This document shows positions 8,986-18,100 of a DNA stretch of 64,000 nt, one piece after another (the stretch's first letter is position 1; every line of letters begins with the position of its first letter). A model generated the notes under the pieces. It searched no databases and was not told where the DNA came from. It saw nothing but the letters and a program-made list of their open reading frames with translations. The stretch is from Leptotrichia sp. oral taxon 498 (GTDB lineage: Bacteria > Fusobacteriota > Fusobacteriia > Fusobacteriales > Leptotrichiaceae), in assembly GCF_002240055.1 (NCBI RefSeq), contig NZ_CP016753.1:1798001-1862000 (forward strand), read 5' to 3'. A program made the translations under genes and the position numbers.

Positions 8986-11694
8986 ATGTCATATATTTAT
9001 GATGTTTTTCAAAATTATAATAGTGAAAATTTGAAAATAGGGAAAAAGGCTGAAAATTTAGTGAAATTGACAAAGAATGGCTTTAATGTTCCATATTTTT
9101 TGGTTATAACGAATGAATATTTTAAAAAAGTAATTTTAAAAGAAATAAGAAAAAAAATTGATGTAGAAAATTGGAATGATATTTTTGAAAGTAATGAAAC
9201 TCAAAATATAGAAATTATAAGGAATATTATAGAAAATCATACAATTCAAAATAATTTTATCGAAGAATTACAAAAATTTTTAAAAGATGATAAATATTAC
9301 GCAGTTCGTTCATCATCAATTGAGGAAGATAGTGAGAATTTTTCATTTGCAGGTCAATTTGAAACATTTTTATACATAAAAAAAGAAGAAATGCTGAATA
9401 AAATAAAGAAAGTTTGGATTTCTTCATTTTCAAATCATGTAATGAAATATAGAAAAGAAGGTAATATTAATAATGAAATAAATGTTCCAGCAGTAATTAT
9501 TCAGGAAATGGTAAATTCTGAAAAATCTGGCGTAGCTTTTAGTGCAAATCCAATTAATAATAATAAAAATGAAGTTGTGTTATCTTGTGTTTTCGGATTG
9601 GGGACCAGCATCGTTGACGGTGATGAAGATGGAGATTTGTATATTGTGAATAAAAACCTTGAGTTAGTGAGTAAAGAGATTAAAATAAAAACATTGAAGC
9701 AAAGTTTAGATTTTGAGAAAAAAAGTATAAAGAGAGAAAAAATTCATGAGGAAAAAGAAGTTTTGAATGAAAAGGAGATACGAGAACTTGTTCAAAATAT
9801 TATAAATATTGAAAAAGTGTATGGTGTTCCACAAGATATAGAGTGGGCTTTTGAAAATAAAAAATTGTATATTTTACAAGCAAGACCGATTACAACTTTT
9901 GAGAACAGAACTGAAAAGAAAAAGAATAGTGAAAAACTAATTGAAGAAAATATTATTATTTGGGATAATAGCAATATTGTGGAAAGTTATCCCGAAATTA
10001 CTTTACCCTTGACTTTTAGTTTTATAAAAAATGCGTATGCAGGAGTATATAAGCAATTTTCCAAAGTTGTCGGAATTTCAAAAAAGATAATGGATAGCTA
10101 TGAGCCGATTTATGCAAATATGTTAGGAATTTTAAATGGAAGAGTTTATTATAACCTTATAAATTGGTATAAACTTTTACTTTTATTGCCTAATTCCAAA
10201 AGAAATAGCGGTTTTATGGAGCAGATGATGGGAGTAAAACAAAAGCTTTCTGGAATAAATTTAGAAGAAAATTTTTTGGAAGCAACTAAAAATATGAATT
10301 TTTTTGAAAAAAAAGTCATAGGATTAAAAAAGGCGAGAGCTGGATTCTCAATTTTTTTTAATATGTTTTCCATCGAGAAAAAAGCGAAGAGATTTTGTCA
10401 GATTATAGATCAAACATTGAGTTCAAAAGAATATAATCTATCTAGGATGGATATTACTGAATTACAAAAATACTATATTTTGCTTGAAAATAAATTTTTG
10501 AAAAATTGGAAAACACCTTTAATAAATGATTTTTTGGTCATGATATGGTTTGGTATTTCAAAAAAAATAATAAAAAAATTTATAAAAAATGATGCTGAAG
10601 AAATTCACAATATACTTATTGCACAAAAAGGTGAAAATATGATAAGTGTTGAACCATCTAAATACATGGAAAAATTAAGCGAAATCATTAAAAAAGATAC
10701 TTCATTACAAGAAGAAATAAAAAATATTATAAAAAATAAAACTGATATTATTACAAGTAACTTGGAATTTAATAAATTGCTGAATGAATATTTGGAAAAA
10801 TTTGGAGATAGAACAGTTCATGAATTAAAACTGGAATCTCTGACTTTGCGAGAAAATCCAATATATTTATTTAGAATGTTATATTCTCTTGCGTTAAAAA
10901 AAGAAAAAAATACACATGAAAAAAGAGATATTTCTTTGGAGCAAAAAAAAATTTATGAAAATCTTAAAATTGGGATAGTAAAAAAAATGATATTGAAAAA
11001 ATCAATTTCAAATGCTAAAAAATTTATTAAAATAAGAGAAAATTTGAGATATGAAAGAACGAAAGCTTACGGAATTATAAGAAAAGTATTCAGGCAAATA
11101 GGAATTCATATGAAAGACAGCAATATTATTGAAAATGAGAGAGATATATTTTATTTAACTATAAACGAAATTTTTGGATTGATTGATGCGTCTGCTATTG
11201 ATACGAATTTAAAAGAAATAGTAAAAATTAGAAAGAGAAAATATGAGCATTATAAAATAATCCCTGCACTTCCTGACAGATTTTTGACTAAAGGGTTTAT
11301 TTCTGAAGAATTTTATTATGAGAATTTGATAACGGAAACAAATAAAAATAAAAATTTTAATGAACTAACGGGAACTGCTTGTAGCAAAGGAATTGTTAAA
11401 GGAATTGTTAAAGTGGTTTTAAATCCTATGGAAACTGAAGTTGAAGAAGGAGATATAGTGATAACAAAATCTACTGATCCAAGCTGGGTAATGGTATTTC
11501 CTTTATTAAAGGGACTTATTGTGGAAAAGGGAAGCTTACTTTCCCACAGTGCAATTATTTCAAGGGAAATGAATATACCCGCCATCGTTGGAGTTCAAAA
11601 TGCAACAACTATTTTAAAAACAGGAGATTATGTAGAATTTGATGGTAGTACAGGAATTATAAAAAAAATTGATTCGAAATTGGAAAAGGAGTAA
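8986..11694 (+). CDS. PEP synthase/rifampin-phosphotransferase-like PEP-utilising enzyme
   Basis: This 902-residue protein has the three-part plan of PEP-utilising enzymes: an N-terminal ATP-grasp/pyruvate-phosphate-dikinase domain (IGKKAENLVKL at the start, YAVRSSSIEEDS near 105, GIEW-like DIEWAF near 285), a long Lys-rich middle, and a C-terminal swivelling His domain with SLLSHSAIISRE; the phosphocarrier His is residue 854. The family moves phosphate from ATP via His to a substrate or to pyruvate. Length and layout are closer to rifampin phosphotransferase-like proteins than to true PEP synthase. It opens a six-gene lipid-like operon, so an alcohol or small-molecule kinase role is plausible; the substrate is unknown. 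GAAAGGAAG precedes the ATG. Confidence 0.8.
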   Translation: MSYIYDVFQNYNSENLKIGKKAENLVKLTKNGFNVPYFLVITNEYFKKVILKEIRKKIDVENWNDIFESNETQNIEIIRNIIENHTIQNNFIEELQKFLKDDKYYAVRSSSIEEDSENFSFAGQFETFLYIKKEEMLNKIKKVWISSFSNHVMKYRKEGNINNEINVPAVIIQEMVNSEKSGVAFSANPINNNKNEVVLSCVFGLGTSIVDGDEDGDLYIVNKNLELVSKEIKIKTLKQSLDFEKKSIKREKIHEEKEVLNEKEIRELVQNIINIEKVYGVPQDIEWAFENKKLYILQARPITTFENRTEKKKNSEKLIEENIIIWDNSNIVESYPEITLPLTFSFIKNAYAGVYKQFSKVVGISKKIMDSYEPIYANMLGILNGRVYYNLINWYKLLLLLPNSKRNSGFMEQMMGVKQKLSGINLEENFLEATKNMNFFEKKVIGLKKARAGFSIFFNMFSIEKKAKRFCQIIDQTLSSKEYNLSRMDITELQKYYILLENKFLKNWKTPLINDFLVMIWFGISKKIIKKFIKNDAEEIHNILIAQKGENMISVEPSKYMEKLSEIIKKDTSLQEEIKNIIKNKTDIITSNLEFNKLLNEYLEKFGDRTVHELKLESLTLRENPIYLFRMLYSLALKKEKNTHEKRDISLEQKKIYENLKIGIVKKMILKKSISNAKKFIKIRENLRYERTKAYGIIRKVFRQIGIHMKDSNIIENERDIFYLTINEIFGLIDASAIDTNLKEIVKIRKRKYEHYKIIPALPDRFLTKGFISEEFYYENLITETNKNKNFNELTGTACSKGIVKGIVKVVLNPMETEVEEGDIVITKSTDPSWVMVFPLLKGLIVEKGSLLSHSAIISREMNIPAIVGVQNATTILKTGDYVEFDGSTGIIKKIDSKLEKE

Positions 11695-11701
11695 TTTTTT
11701 T

Positions 11702-12841
11702 ATGAAAAGTGAAGTTAAAGAGAATAAGGTTGATTTTTCAATAATAAGATATTCACAATGTTGGGAAGATACTGAAATATTATTGGAAGCGCTGGATATA
11801 AATGAAAATGATATTTGTCTTGGAATTGCTTCCGCTGGAGATAATATATTTTCAATGCTTTCCAAAAATCCTAAAAAAGTGATTGCGATTGATTTAAGTC
11901 TTCCACAATTATATCTTTTGGAATTAAAAAGAGAGATAATAAGAAAATTTGATTATCAAGAAATGATTTTGTTTTTTGGAGTTATATCAAAAGATAACAA
12001 TAAAAATACAAAAAAAATTAGAAAAGAAATGTATGAAGAAATAAGAAAAAATCTTCAAGAAAAAACTAAAGAGTATTGGGACTATAATATTGAAATTATT
12101 GGAAGAGGAATTAATCATACAGGGAAATTAGAGAAGTTTTTTAGAATTTTTAATCATAAAATTCTGCCATTCATTCATAGTAAAAAAACAATAAATAAGT
12201 TTTTTGAAAAAAAGTCATTGGAAGAAAGAAAAAAATTTTATGATAAAAAATGGGAAAATTTTAGATGGAAATTAACTTTTAGAATATTTTTTTCAAATTT
12301 AGTTATTGGAAAACTTGGAAGAGATAAAGAGTTTTTTAAATATGTGGAAAAGGATATTGCAACAACAATGTTATCACAAATAAAATATGCTTCTACTGAA
12401 TTGGATCCACACGAAAATCCGTACATAAATTATTTTTTAACTCAAAATTATCGTTTAGATTCATTACCATATTTTTTAACTGAAGAAAATTTTGGAAAAA
12501 TAAAATCAAATTTGAATAAATTGGAAATAGTTTGTGATACACTTGAAGAATATTTAGAAAAAATTGATTTTAAAATAGATAAATTTAATTTGAGCGATAT
12601 TTTTGAATATATGTCTGTTGAAAACTATGCGAAATTAATGGAAATAATTTATAAAAACTGTTCAGATAATGCCTTATTAGCATATTGGAATTTAGTTGTG
12701 AAGAGAAATTCTGAAATGGAGGAGTTGAAAAATCAATTTTCAAAGAGATTCAAGAGATTGAAAGAAATAGATCAAGAACTTCATAAAAGAGATAAAACAT
12801 TTTTTTATACAGATTTTGTTATTGAAAGGGTGATAAAATGA
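11702..12841 (+). CDS. BtaA-like S-adenosylmethionine 3-amino-3-carboxypropyl transferase (DUF3419)
   Basis: This 379-residue protein has the DUF3419/BtaA hallmarks: an N-terminal YSQCWEDTEILLEAL, an AdoMet site in LGIASAGDNIFSML followed by VIAIDLSLPQLYLLELK, and a C-terminal FEYMSVENYA and LLAYWNLVV. Known BtaA moves the aminocarboxypropyl group of AdoMet to diacylglycerol in betaine-lipid synthesis. No BtaB N-methyltransferase is next to it, so the product may be unmethylated or the acceptor different. ATG 11702 is chosen because GGAG (11689-11692) lies 9 bases ahead; an upstream in-frame codon at 11669 lies inside the previous gene. The stop overlaps the next start (ATGA). Confidence 0.85.
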   Translation: MKSEVKENKVDFSIIRYSQCWEDTEILLEALDINENDICLGIASAGDNIFSMLSKNPKKVIAIDLSLPQLYLLELKREIIRKFDYQEMILFFGVISKDNNKNTKKIRKEMYEEIRKNLQEKTKEYWDYNIEIIGRGINHTGKLEKFFRIFNHKILPFIHSKKTINKFFEKKSLEERKKFYDKKWENFRWKLTFRIFFSNLVIGKLGRDKEFFKYVEKDIATTMLSQIKYASTELDPHENPYINYFLTQNYRLDSLPYFLTEENFGKIKSNLNKLEIVCDTLEEYLEKIDFKIDKFNLSDIFEYMSVENYAKLMEIIYKNCSDNALLAYWNLVVKRNSEMEELKNQFSKRFKRLKEIDQELHKRDKTFFYTDFVIERVIK

Positions 12842-14187
12842 AAATAATGCCTTATGAAATATTTCTAATTATGGCAATTATAGTAATGTTTCTCGTTTTC
12901 TTTTTTGTTTTAAACAAACTTGAGAAAGCAAAAAAATTTGATTCAGAATTAAATAGAAAGATTTTACATATAGGAACAGGAATTTGCGGAGTTTCACTTC
13001 CCTTTTTATTTAAAACTAAAATTTCTGTAATAATTTTAGTGCTATGTTTTTTTGCTATTATAGCAATAGTGAGAAATCTTAAAAACACAGGAGCAAAAGA
13101 TGTCCTTGAAACAAAAAGCAGAAAAACATGGGGAGATGTTTATTTCGTATCAACTCTCGCTTTTTTGTGGATATTTTCTAGTGATGATAAAATAATGTAT
13201 TGTTTACCAATTGTAATTTTAATGTTTTCGGATGCTTTTGCAGCGCTGATAGGTAAATTTTATGGAAAGTATAAATATGATACAGGTTTTGGAACAAAAT
13301 CTTTAGAAGGGTCAATAATCTTTTTTCTATCAACATATATTTTATGCAGCAATTTTTTTCTTCTTTTTAGTGACATAAAAAATATGAATATTGTATTAAT
13401 TTCGCTGCTTATTAGTACTTTAACGATGATTATAGAAGCAATTTCATGGAACGGCTTAGATAACTTTTTTATTCCGCTGTATGTCTACCTTTTTTTGAGA
13501 TTAAACCTTCAGAAAGATACAGTTGATTTGGTAAATCGCTTAATTTTAATATTAGGATTGTTAACAATAGTTTACCTTAACAGAAAAAAAACTACACTGA
13601 CAAATGTCGCTCAAGTTGGAAGTCTCTTTTTTATGTATGTCGTTACTGTATTAGGAGGATTTTCTTTTCTTTTACCACCTTTAATGTTATATGTAAGTTA
13701 TTACCATTACACCCCAAAAGTTAAAAGACAGGAAAAAGATTCTTTAAAAGGTCTTCTCACTATTGGATTCCTGGCATTTTTTTGGATTATTGTTGGAATT
13801 CTCTTAGAGAGAAAATCAATTTTGAATATTTATATTTATATTTTTTCATTATATTTTGGAATTATAAATATAATAAGATACAATGCTTCACATTTGACGG
13901 AATTAACTGGAAATAAATTAAATAAAAAGCTTATTTTTATCAGTATAATAAAGGCATTGCTATTTTTTATAATAAATTATGCGATTTTATTAAAATCTAT
14001 AGATTTAAAAATAATTTTAGAAAATATTGTATTTTTAATTGCAGGAATATTATTGTATACAATTTTTATTGATAAAATACCAAAAAATTTTTTTAAAAAT
14101 AGTCATGGTGGAGAAAAAAAAGTATTTTTTACAACAATAATAGTTTTTATTTGCAGTCTATTACTCTTGATAATAGAATATATTTAG
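12838..14187 (+). CDS. Dolichol-kinase/phosphatidate-cytidylyltransferase-like membrane protein
   Basis: This 449-residue protein has about 12 hydrophobic helices. The N-terminal half carries ELNRKILHIGTG, MFSDAFAALIGKFYGK and FGTKSLEGS, the pattern of the polyprenol/phytol/dolichol kinase and CDP-diglyceride synthase superfamily, which uses CTP to phosphorylate an isoprenoid alcohol or to activate phosphatidate. The C-terminal half is a further membrane domain of unknown role, making it about twice the usual length of the kinase. It is translationally coupled to the BtaA-like gene by an ATGA overlap. Whether it acts on an isoprenoid (suggested by the UbiA-like neighbour) or on phosphatidate is open. 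Confidence 0.75.
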   Translation: MKIMPYEIFLIMAIIVMFLVFFFVLNKLEKAKKFDSELNRKILHIGTGICGVSLPFLFKTKISVIILVLCFFAIIAIVRNLKNTGAKDVLETKSRKTWGDVYFVSTLAFLWIFSSDDKIMYCLPIVILMFSDAFAALIGKFYGKYKYDTGFGTKSLEGSIIFFLSTYILCSNFFLLFSDIKNMNIVLISLLISTLTMIIEAISWNGLDNFFIPLYVYLFLRLNLQKDTVDLVNRLILILGLLTIVYLNRKKTTLTNVAQVGSLFFMYVVTVLGGFSFLLPPLMLYVSYYHYTPKVKRQEKDSLKGLLTIGFLAFFWIIVGILLERKSILNIYIYIFSLYFGIINIIRYNASHLTELTGNKLNKKLIFISIIKALLFFIINYAILLKSIDLKIILENIVFLIAGILLYTIFIDKIPKNFFKNSHGGEKKVFFTTIIVFICSLLLLIIEYI

Positions 14188-14224
14188 ATCAATAAAGTAA
14201 TTTTTATAAAAAGGAGTGATAATT

Positions 14225-15238
14225 TTGAAAATAGAAAGATATAATTTCTTAAAAAAGAATGAAATACTTAAAATTATCGAAAACAATGAATTTTTAGAAT
14301 CAGAAAAAGAAAAAATATTGATGGAAAGACCTTCTGAAATTGTCAGATTCTATGATGAAAACAAAAATATTATTTCAAGTATGTACCTTTGGAATGATGT
14401 GCCAGATTATAAAAGCAAAAAAACCTTATATATTGGAAATATAAAAACTTTTCAATTACAAAAAAATTTGAATAAGATAGACATTCTTTTTAAAAAATTA
14501 TTTGAAATTTTAAAAGGAGAAGGATTTCAGATAATAATAGGCCCTTTAAATGGCACTACTTGGAATAGATATAGATATGTTGTAGAAAAAGGAGATAGAG
14601 AACCTTTTTTTATGGAACCGTGGAATGAAGATGAAGAAGTAAAATTCATAGAATATATAGGATTTTCTCCATTTAAATATTATTTTTCTTCAATTATGGA
14701 AAATACTGAAAATAGAAAAACTTTGAAGGAAAAAATAGAGAAAATAAAAAAATTTCCATTTTATAAAAAAATTTCTATAAAAAATGCAGATACTAAAAAC
14801 TTTGAAAAACTCTTTAGTAAAATATATGATATTTCCATAGAATCATTTAAAAATAATTTTTTATACACAAAACTCGAAAAAAATATTTTTATGAAAATGT
14901 ATTCAAAATATAAAAAAAAATTTTTATCAAATTTTTTCAAACTTCTATATTTTGAAAAAAGATTAATTGGTTTTGCATTCGCCTTTCCTGATTATTTAGA
15001 GATAGAAAGAGCAGGTAAAACTGAAACTATAATTTTTAAAACAGGAGGAGTCATACCAGAATTTAATGGAAAAGGATTGGGATATATATTATTAGATGCG
15101 ATAATTGATGAAGTTGAAAAGTCAAAATACAATAAACTTATTTTAGCTTTGACCTTTAAATCAAATGTTTCCAAAAATATGGCAGAACATGTAGCAAAGC
15201 CTTTTAGGAAATACGCATTATTTATAAAGGAATTATAA
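14225..15238 (+). CDS. GNAT-like acyltransferase of unknown substrate
   Basis: A 337-residue protein. The middle has IIIGPLNGTTWNRYR and FFMEPWNEDE, and the C-terminus has TGGVIPEFNGKGLGYILLD, which reads like the acetyl-CoA pyrophosphate loop of GNAT acyltransferases. ALTFKSNVSKNMAEHV follows, as in GNAT helix 4. The start is TTG 14225 because AAGGAG (14211-14216) stands 8 bases before it; the in-frame GTG at 14216 sits on that site. Context in a lipid-like operon suggests N- or O-acylation of an amino-group-bearing intermediate, which is inference. Confidence 0.6.
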   Translation: MKIERYNFLKKNEILKIIENNEFLESEKEKILMERPSEIVRFYDENKNIISSMYLWNDVPDYKSKKTLYIGNIKTFQLQKNLNKIDILFKKLFEILKGEGFQIIIGPLNGTTWNRYRYVVEKGDREPFFMEPWNEDEEVKFIEYIGFSPFKYYFSSIMENTENRKTLKEKIEKIKKFPFYKKISIKNADTKNFEKLFSKIYDISIESFKNNFLYTKLEKNIFMKMYSKYKKKFLSNFFKLLYFEKRLIGFAFAFPDYLEIERAGKTETIIFKTGGVIPEFNGKGLGYILLDAIIDEVEKSKYNKLILALTFKSNVSKNMAEHVAKPFRKYALFIKEL

Positions 15239-15251
15239 ATAAAAATTAAGA

Positions 15252-15293
15252 AAGGAGCTGTATAGAAAAATTATATAAATCTATATAATTTTT
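15252..15293 (+). promoter_or_regulatory. Hairpin separating a ribosome binding site from the ligase start
   Basis: AAAGGAG is at 15251-15257, but the ligase ATG is at 15315, far beyond normal spacing. Between them is a perfect 12-base stem (15266-15277 with 15282-15293, loop AATC). Folding it would bring the site nearer to the start. It could be a translational switch or a remnant insertion; no other good site lies close to 15315. Confidence 0.45.
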
Positions 15294-15314
15294 ATACAAA
15301 ATAGACAAAATAGT

Positions 15315-16886
15315 ATGAAGATAGATAATATGACAATTATTGACAAAATAAGGGAAGTTAAAAGTAAATTTCCCAATAAAACAGCAATAATTGACTTAAA
15401 AAATAACACAGAAGCAACTTTCTCACAAATTGACACTCAGTCGGAAGCTGTCTATAATTATTTAAAAAAAAATAATTTTTCTAAAGGAGATAAAGTTGTT
15501 CTTTTTGTTCCGATTAGCTTAAAATTTTATATAATTTTAATTGGAATATTAAAAATGGGAATGCAAGTTGTATTTATTGACCCTTATGCAAAAATAAACC
15601 ATATAAATAAATGTTGTGAAATGATTTCTCCAAATGCGATAATAGGTTCAAAAAAAGTATTATTTTTAGGAAATTTTTTAAAAGAAATTAGAAAAATTCC
15701 AATTAAGATTGATTACAAAAATATTTTAAAAGATTCTAAATATCACGAAATTTCAGATGATTACGAAATCTCAAAAGATACACCAGCATTAATCAGTTTT
15801 ACAAGCGGAAGTACAGGATTTCCCAAAATAATAATGAGAACACACGGATTTTTGCTAGGTCAGCACAATGTTCTGGATAAAAATATTCAGTTTTCAGAAA
15901 ATACACAGGCGTATTCTTCATTTCCTATGTTTTTATTATCGCATATATGTACAGGAACTACCACTTTGATACCAGATATAAATTTTGGGAAGCCAATAAA
16001 AACTGATGTTAAAAGTGTTGTTAAACAGATAGAATCTAAAAATATTGAGAACATAATTTTACCGCCATCAATTTTAGAAAATATTGTAAGATTTTCTAAA
16101 AAGAATAATATTAAACTTGATTGCGTTCAAAGAGTTTTTACTGGAGGAGCACCTGTTTTTCCAAAGCTGATGTATAATTTATTAGAAATTTTTCCAAAAA
16201 GTAAAGTTCGTGCATTATACGGAGCCTCAGAAGTAGAACCAATCTCAATATTTAATTTTGAAACTATTACAAAAAAACAAATAGAGTCTATGAAAAATGG
16301 AGCTGGGCTATTTGTCGGAAAAAAAGTTGATCAAATTGATTTGAAAATAGAAAGATTAGAATTGGAAGAGAATTTAAAACTAAATGAAAAAAATTTAAAG
16401 AAATATTCCAAAAGTGATTTTGAAAAAATACAGCAAATATTGAAAAAATCAGCAGGAGAAATACTTGTCAAAGGAGAAAATGTCTTAAAAAACTATCTTA
16501 ATGTGAAAAGTGATCCAAATAAAGAATGGCACGAAACAGGGGATATGGGATATATTAATGAAAATAATGAATTATTTCTTTTAGGCAGAGCAAAGGGAAG
16601 AGTGAAGATAAAAAATAGCATTTATTATCCACTTTCGATTGAAACAGCTTTTTCTTTTTGCAAAGAAGTAAAAAAATGTGCTTTAATATCTAAAAATGAA
16701 GAGCTGTATATGATTATAGAAAAAGAAGATGATTACACGAGAACTATCTTGGAAAATAAAGAAATAAAAAAATTGTGCGAAAAATTTAATATTTCTCAAG
16801 TGATTGAAAAGAAAATTCCTTTAGATAAAAGGCACAATAGTAAAATAGACTACAATAAATTAGAAAAGCTAATAGAAAAATTATAA
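15315..16886 (+). CDS. AMP-dependent acyl ligase (OleC-like)
   Basis: This 523-residue adenylate-forming enzyme has the P-loop FTSGSTGFPK at about residues 161-170, GGAPVFPKLM and ALYGASEVEPIS in the middle, and HETGDMGYI with LLGRAKGRVKI at the C-terminus. The family activates a carboxylic acid as its AMP ester. The VFTGGAPVFP..YGASE wording is closest in my memory to OleC-type fatty-acid/beta-lactone ligases, with no OleA, OleB or OleD here. In this operon it most likely activates a fatty acid for the GNAT-like partner or for a CoA/ACP acceptor. The start at 15315 has no close ribosome site (see the hairpin entry). Confidence 0.85.
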   Translation: MKIDNMTIIDKIREVKSKFPNKTAIIDLKNNTEATFSQIDTQSEAVYNYLKKNNFSKGDKVVLFVPISLKFYIILIGILKMGMQVVFIDPYAKINHINKCCEMISPNAIIGSKKVLFLGNFLKEIRKIPIKIDYKNILKDSKYHEISDDYEISKDTPALISFTSGSTGFPKIIMRTHGFLLGQHNVLDKNIQFSENTQAYSSFPMFLLSHICTGTTTLIPDINFGKPIKTDVKSVVKQIESKNIENIILPPSILENIVRFSKKNNIKLDCVQRVFTGGAPVFPKLMYNLLEIFPKSKVRALYGASEVEPISIFNFETITKKQIESMKNGAGLFVGKKVDQIDLKIERLELEENLKLNEKNLKKYSKSDFEKIQQILKKSAGEILVKGENVLKNYLNVKSDPNKEWHETGDMGYINENNELFLLGRAKGRVKIKNSIYYPLSIETAFSFCKEVKKCALISKNEELYMIIEKEDDYTRTILENKEIKKLCEKFNISQVIEKKIPLDKRHNSKIDYNKLEKLIEKL

Positions 16887-16947
16887 ATTTTTTAAGCTAA
16901 AAAATTATGAGTTTAATTTTAAAAATATCTATGAAAGGTAAAAACTG

Positions 16948-17961
16948 GTGAAAATTATGGATAAAAAACTACCAAGAAAATCCAAAAGTAAAATTAAAAA
17001 TTTTAAAATATATCTAGATGAAAGATTTCCATTAGTGAAAAACGGAATTTTTATTTTAGTTTTTACATTATCAGCATTCTTTTTCAGTAGAGTTTCAAAT
17101 AAAGATTTTAAAATGTTTATTTTCAGTAGCGCTGAAATTTTTAATAATGTAATTCTGCTTTTTATTATAATGTTTTGCTTTTTTTTTCAGTTAAGAATAT
17201 TAGACGAATTTAAAGATTTTGAGGAAGATTCAAAATATCGTTCATATAGACCAGTTCCAAGAGGAATCATAAGTTTAGAAGAGCTAAAAAAGATAGGAAT
17301 AGGGACGGTGATAATACAAGTATTACTGATTTTACTTATTGATGTGAGATTAATCTTTTTTGCGCTATTAATTTGGGGATATATGTTTTTGATGACAAAA
17401 GAATTTTTTGTAAAAGAATGGATTACAAAAAAAATTTTTCTATATGCGTTATCGCACATTGTTGTAATGCTCTTATTTGTATTATTCGTTATTTCTACTG
17501 AAAAATATTCTTTTTCTGTTCAAAGGCAAGCACATTCGTCAGCGATTTTTTCACTATTTTTCGTGAGCTATATAAATGGAATTATTTTAGAAATAGGGAG
17601 AAAAACTAGAAAATCATCAGAAGAAGAATATGGAGTCGAAACTTACAGTAAAATATTAGGAAGAGAGAGGGCGGTTCTAACATTAATAATTTTATTCGCA
17701 ATAGAAATTATATTTATTTATTTAGGATTACATGAGAATTATTATGCGGGATTAAATAATGCTTTTGGAAAAAAATATTTTTTTACAGGAATAATTTTAT
17801 TATTGTTAATATTTTGTGTATCAATTTTTCAATTAAGGAAATTTATAAAAGAAGATTTAACAGGAAAAATTGTAGAAAACATATCGGGAATATGGATTAT
17901 GTTTTCATACCTTTGCATGGGATTCCTGCAATACATTATATTTTTTAATTTTTTGAAATAA
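16948..17961 (+). CDS. UbiA-like prenyltransferase family membrane protein
   Basis: This 337-residue protein has about eight hydrophobic helices. The first Asp-rich motif appears as ILDEFKDFEED followed by YRPVPRGIISLEEL, exactly where UbiA-family enzymes carry NDxxDxxxD and the R-P-RG loop. The second motif position has EIGRKTRKSSEEEYGVETYS. Family members attach isoprenyl chains to aromatic or lipid acceptors in the membrane. GTG 16948 is kept because GAAAGG (16933-16938) is 9 bases before it; ATG 16957 is a possible alternative. It ends the six-gene operon. The acceptor is unknown; no aromatic-acid synthesis gene is nearby. Confidence 0.8.
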   Translation: MKIMDKKLPRKSKSKIKNFKIYLDERFPLVKNGIFILVFTLSAFFFSRVSNKDFKMFIFSSAEIFNNVILLFIIMFCFFFQLRILDEFKDFEEDSKYRSYRPVPRGIISLEELKKIGIGTVIIQVLLILLIDVRLIFFALLIWGYMFLMTKEFFVKEWITKKIFLYALSHIVVMLLFVLFVISTEKYSFSVQRQAHSSAIFSLFFVSYINGIILEIGRKTRKSSEEEYGVETYSKILGRERAVLTLIILFAIEIIFIYLGLHENYYAGLNNAFGKKYFFTGIILLLLIFCVSIFQLRKFIKEDLTGKIVENISGIWIMFSYLCMGFLQYIIFFNFLK

Positions 17962-18026
17962 AAGTAATTGTAAAACTTTGTAAAAGAACAATAAAAAATT
18001 TTTAAATAGAGAAATTTATTTTTATT

Positions 18027-18055
18027 TTGAACGACTACTTTTAGTATGATATAAT
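18027..18055 (+). promoter_or_regulatory. Predicted promoter of the histidinol-phosphatase gene
   Basis: TTGAAC (18027-18032), a 17-base spacer and TATAAT (18050-18055) form a near-consensus promoter 45 bases before ATG 18101. Confidence 0.75.
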
Positions 18056-18100
18056 AAAAATAAAATATAATAAAGTTTTGAAAGAAAGGATTTGATAGCG

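Noticed and set aside
8986-11694. PEP synthase or pyruvate phosphate dikinase
   Set aside because: The C-terminal PEP/pyruvate-binding barrel of those enzymes is not seen after the His domain, and the order and length fit rifampin-phosphotransferase-like proteins better.
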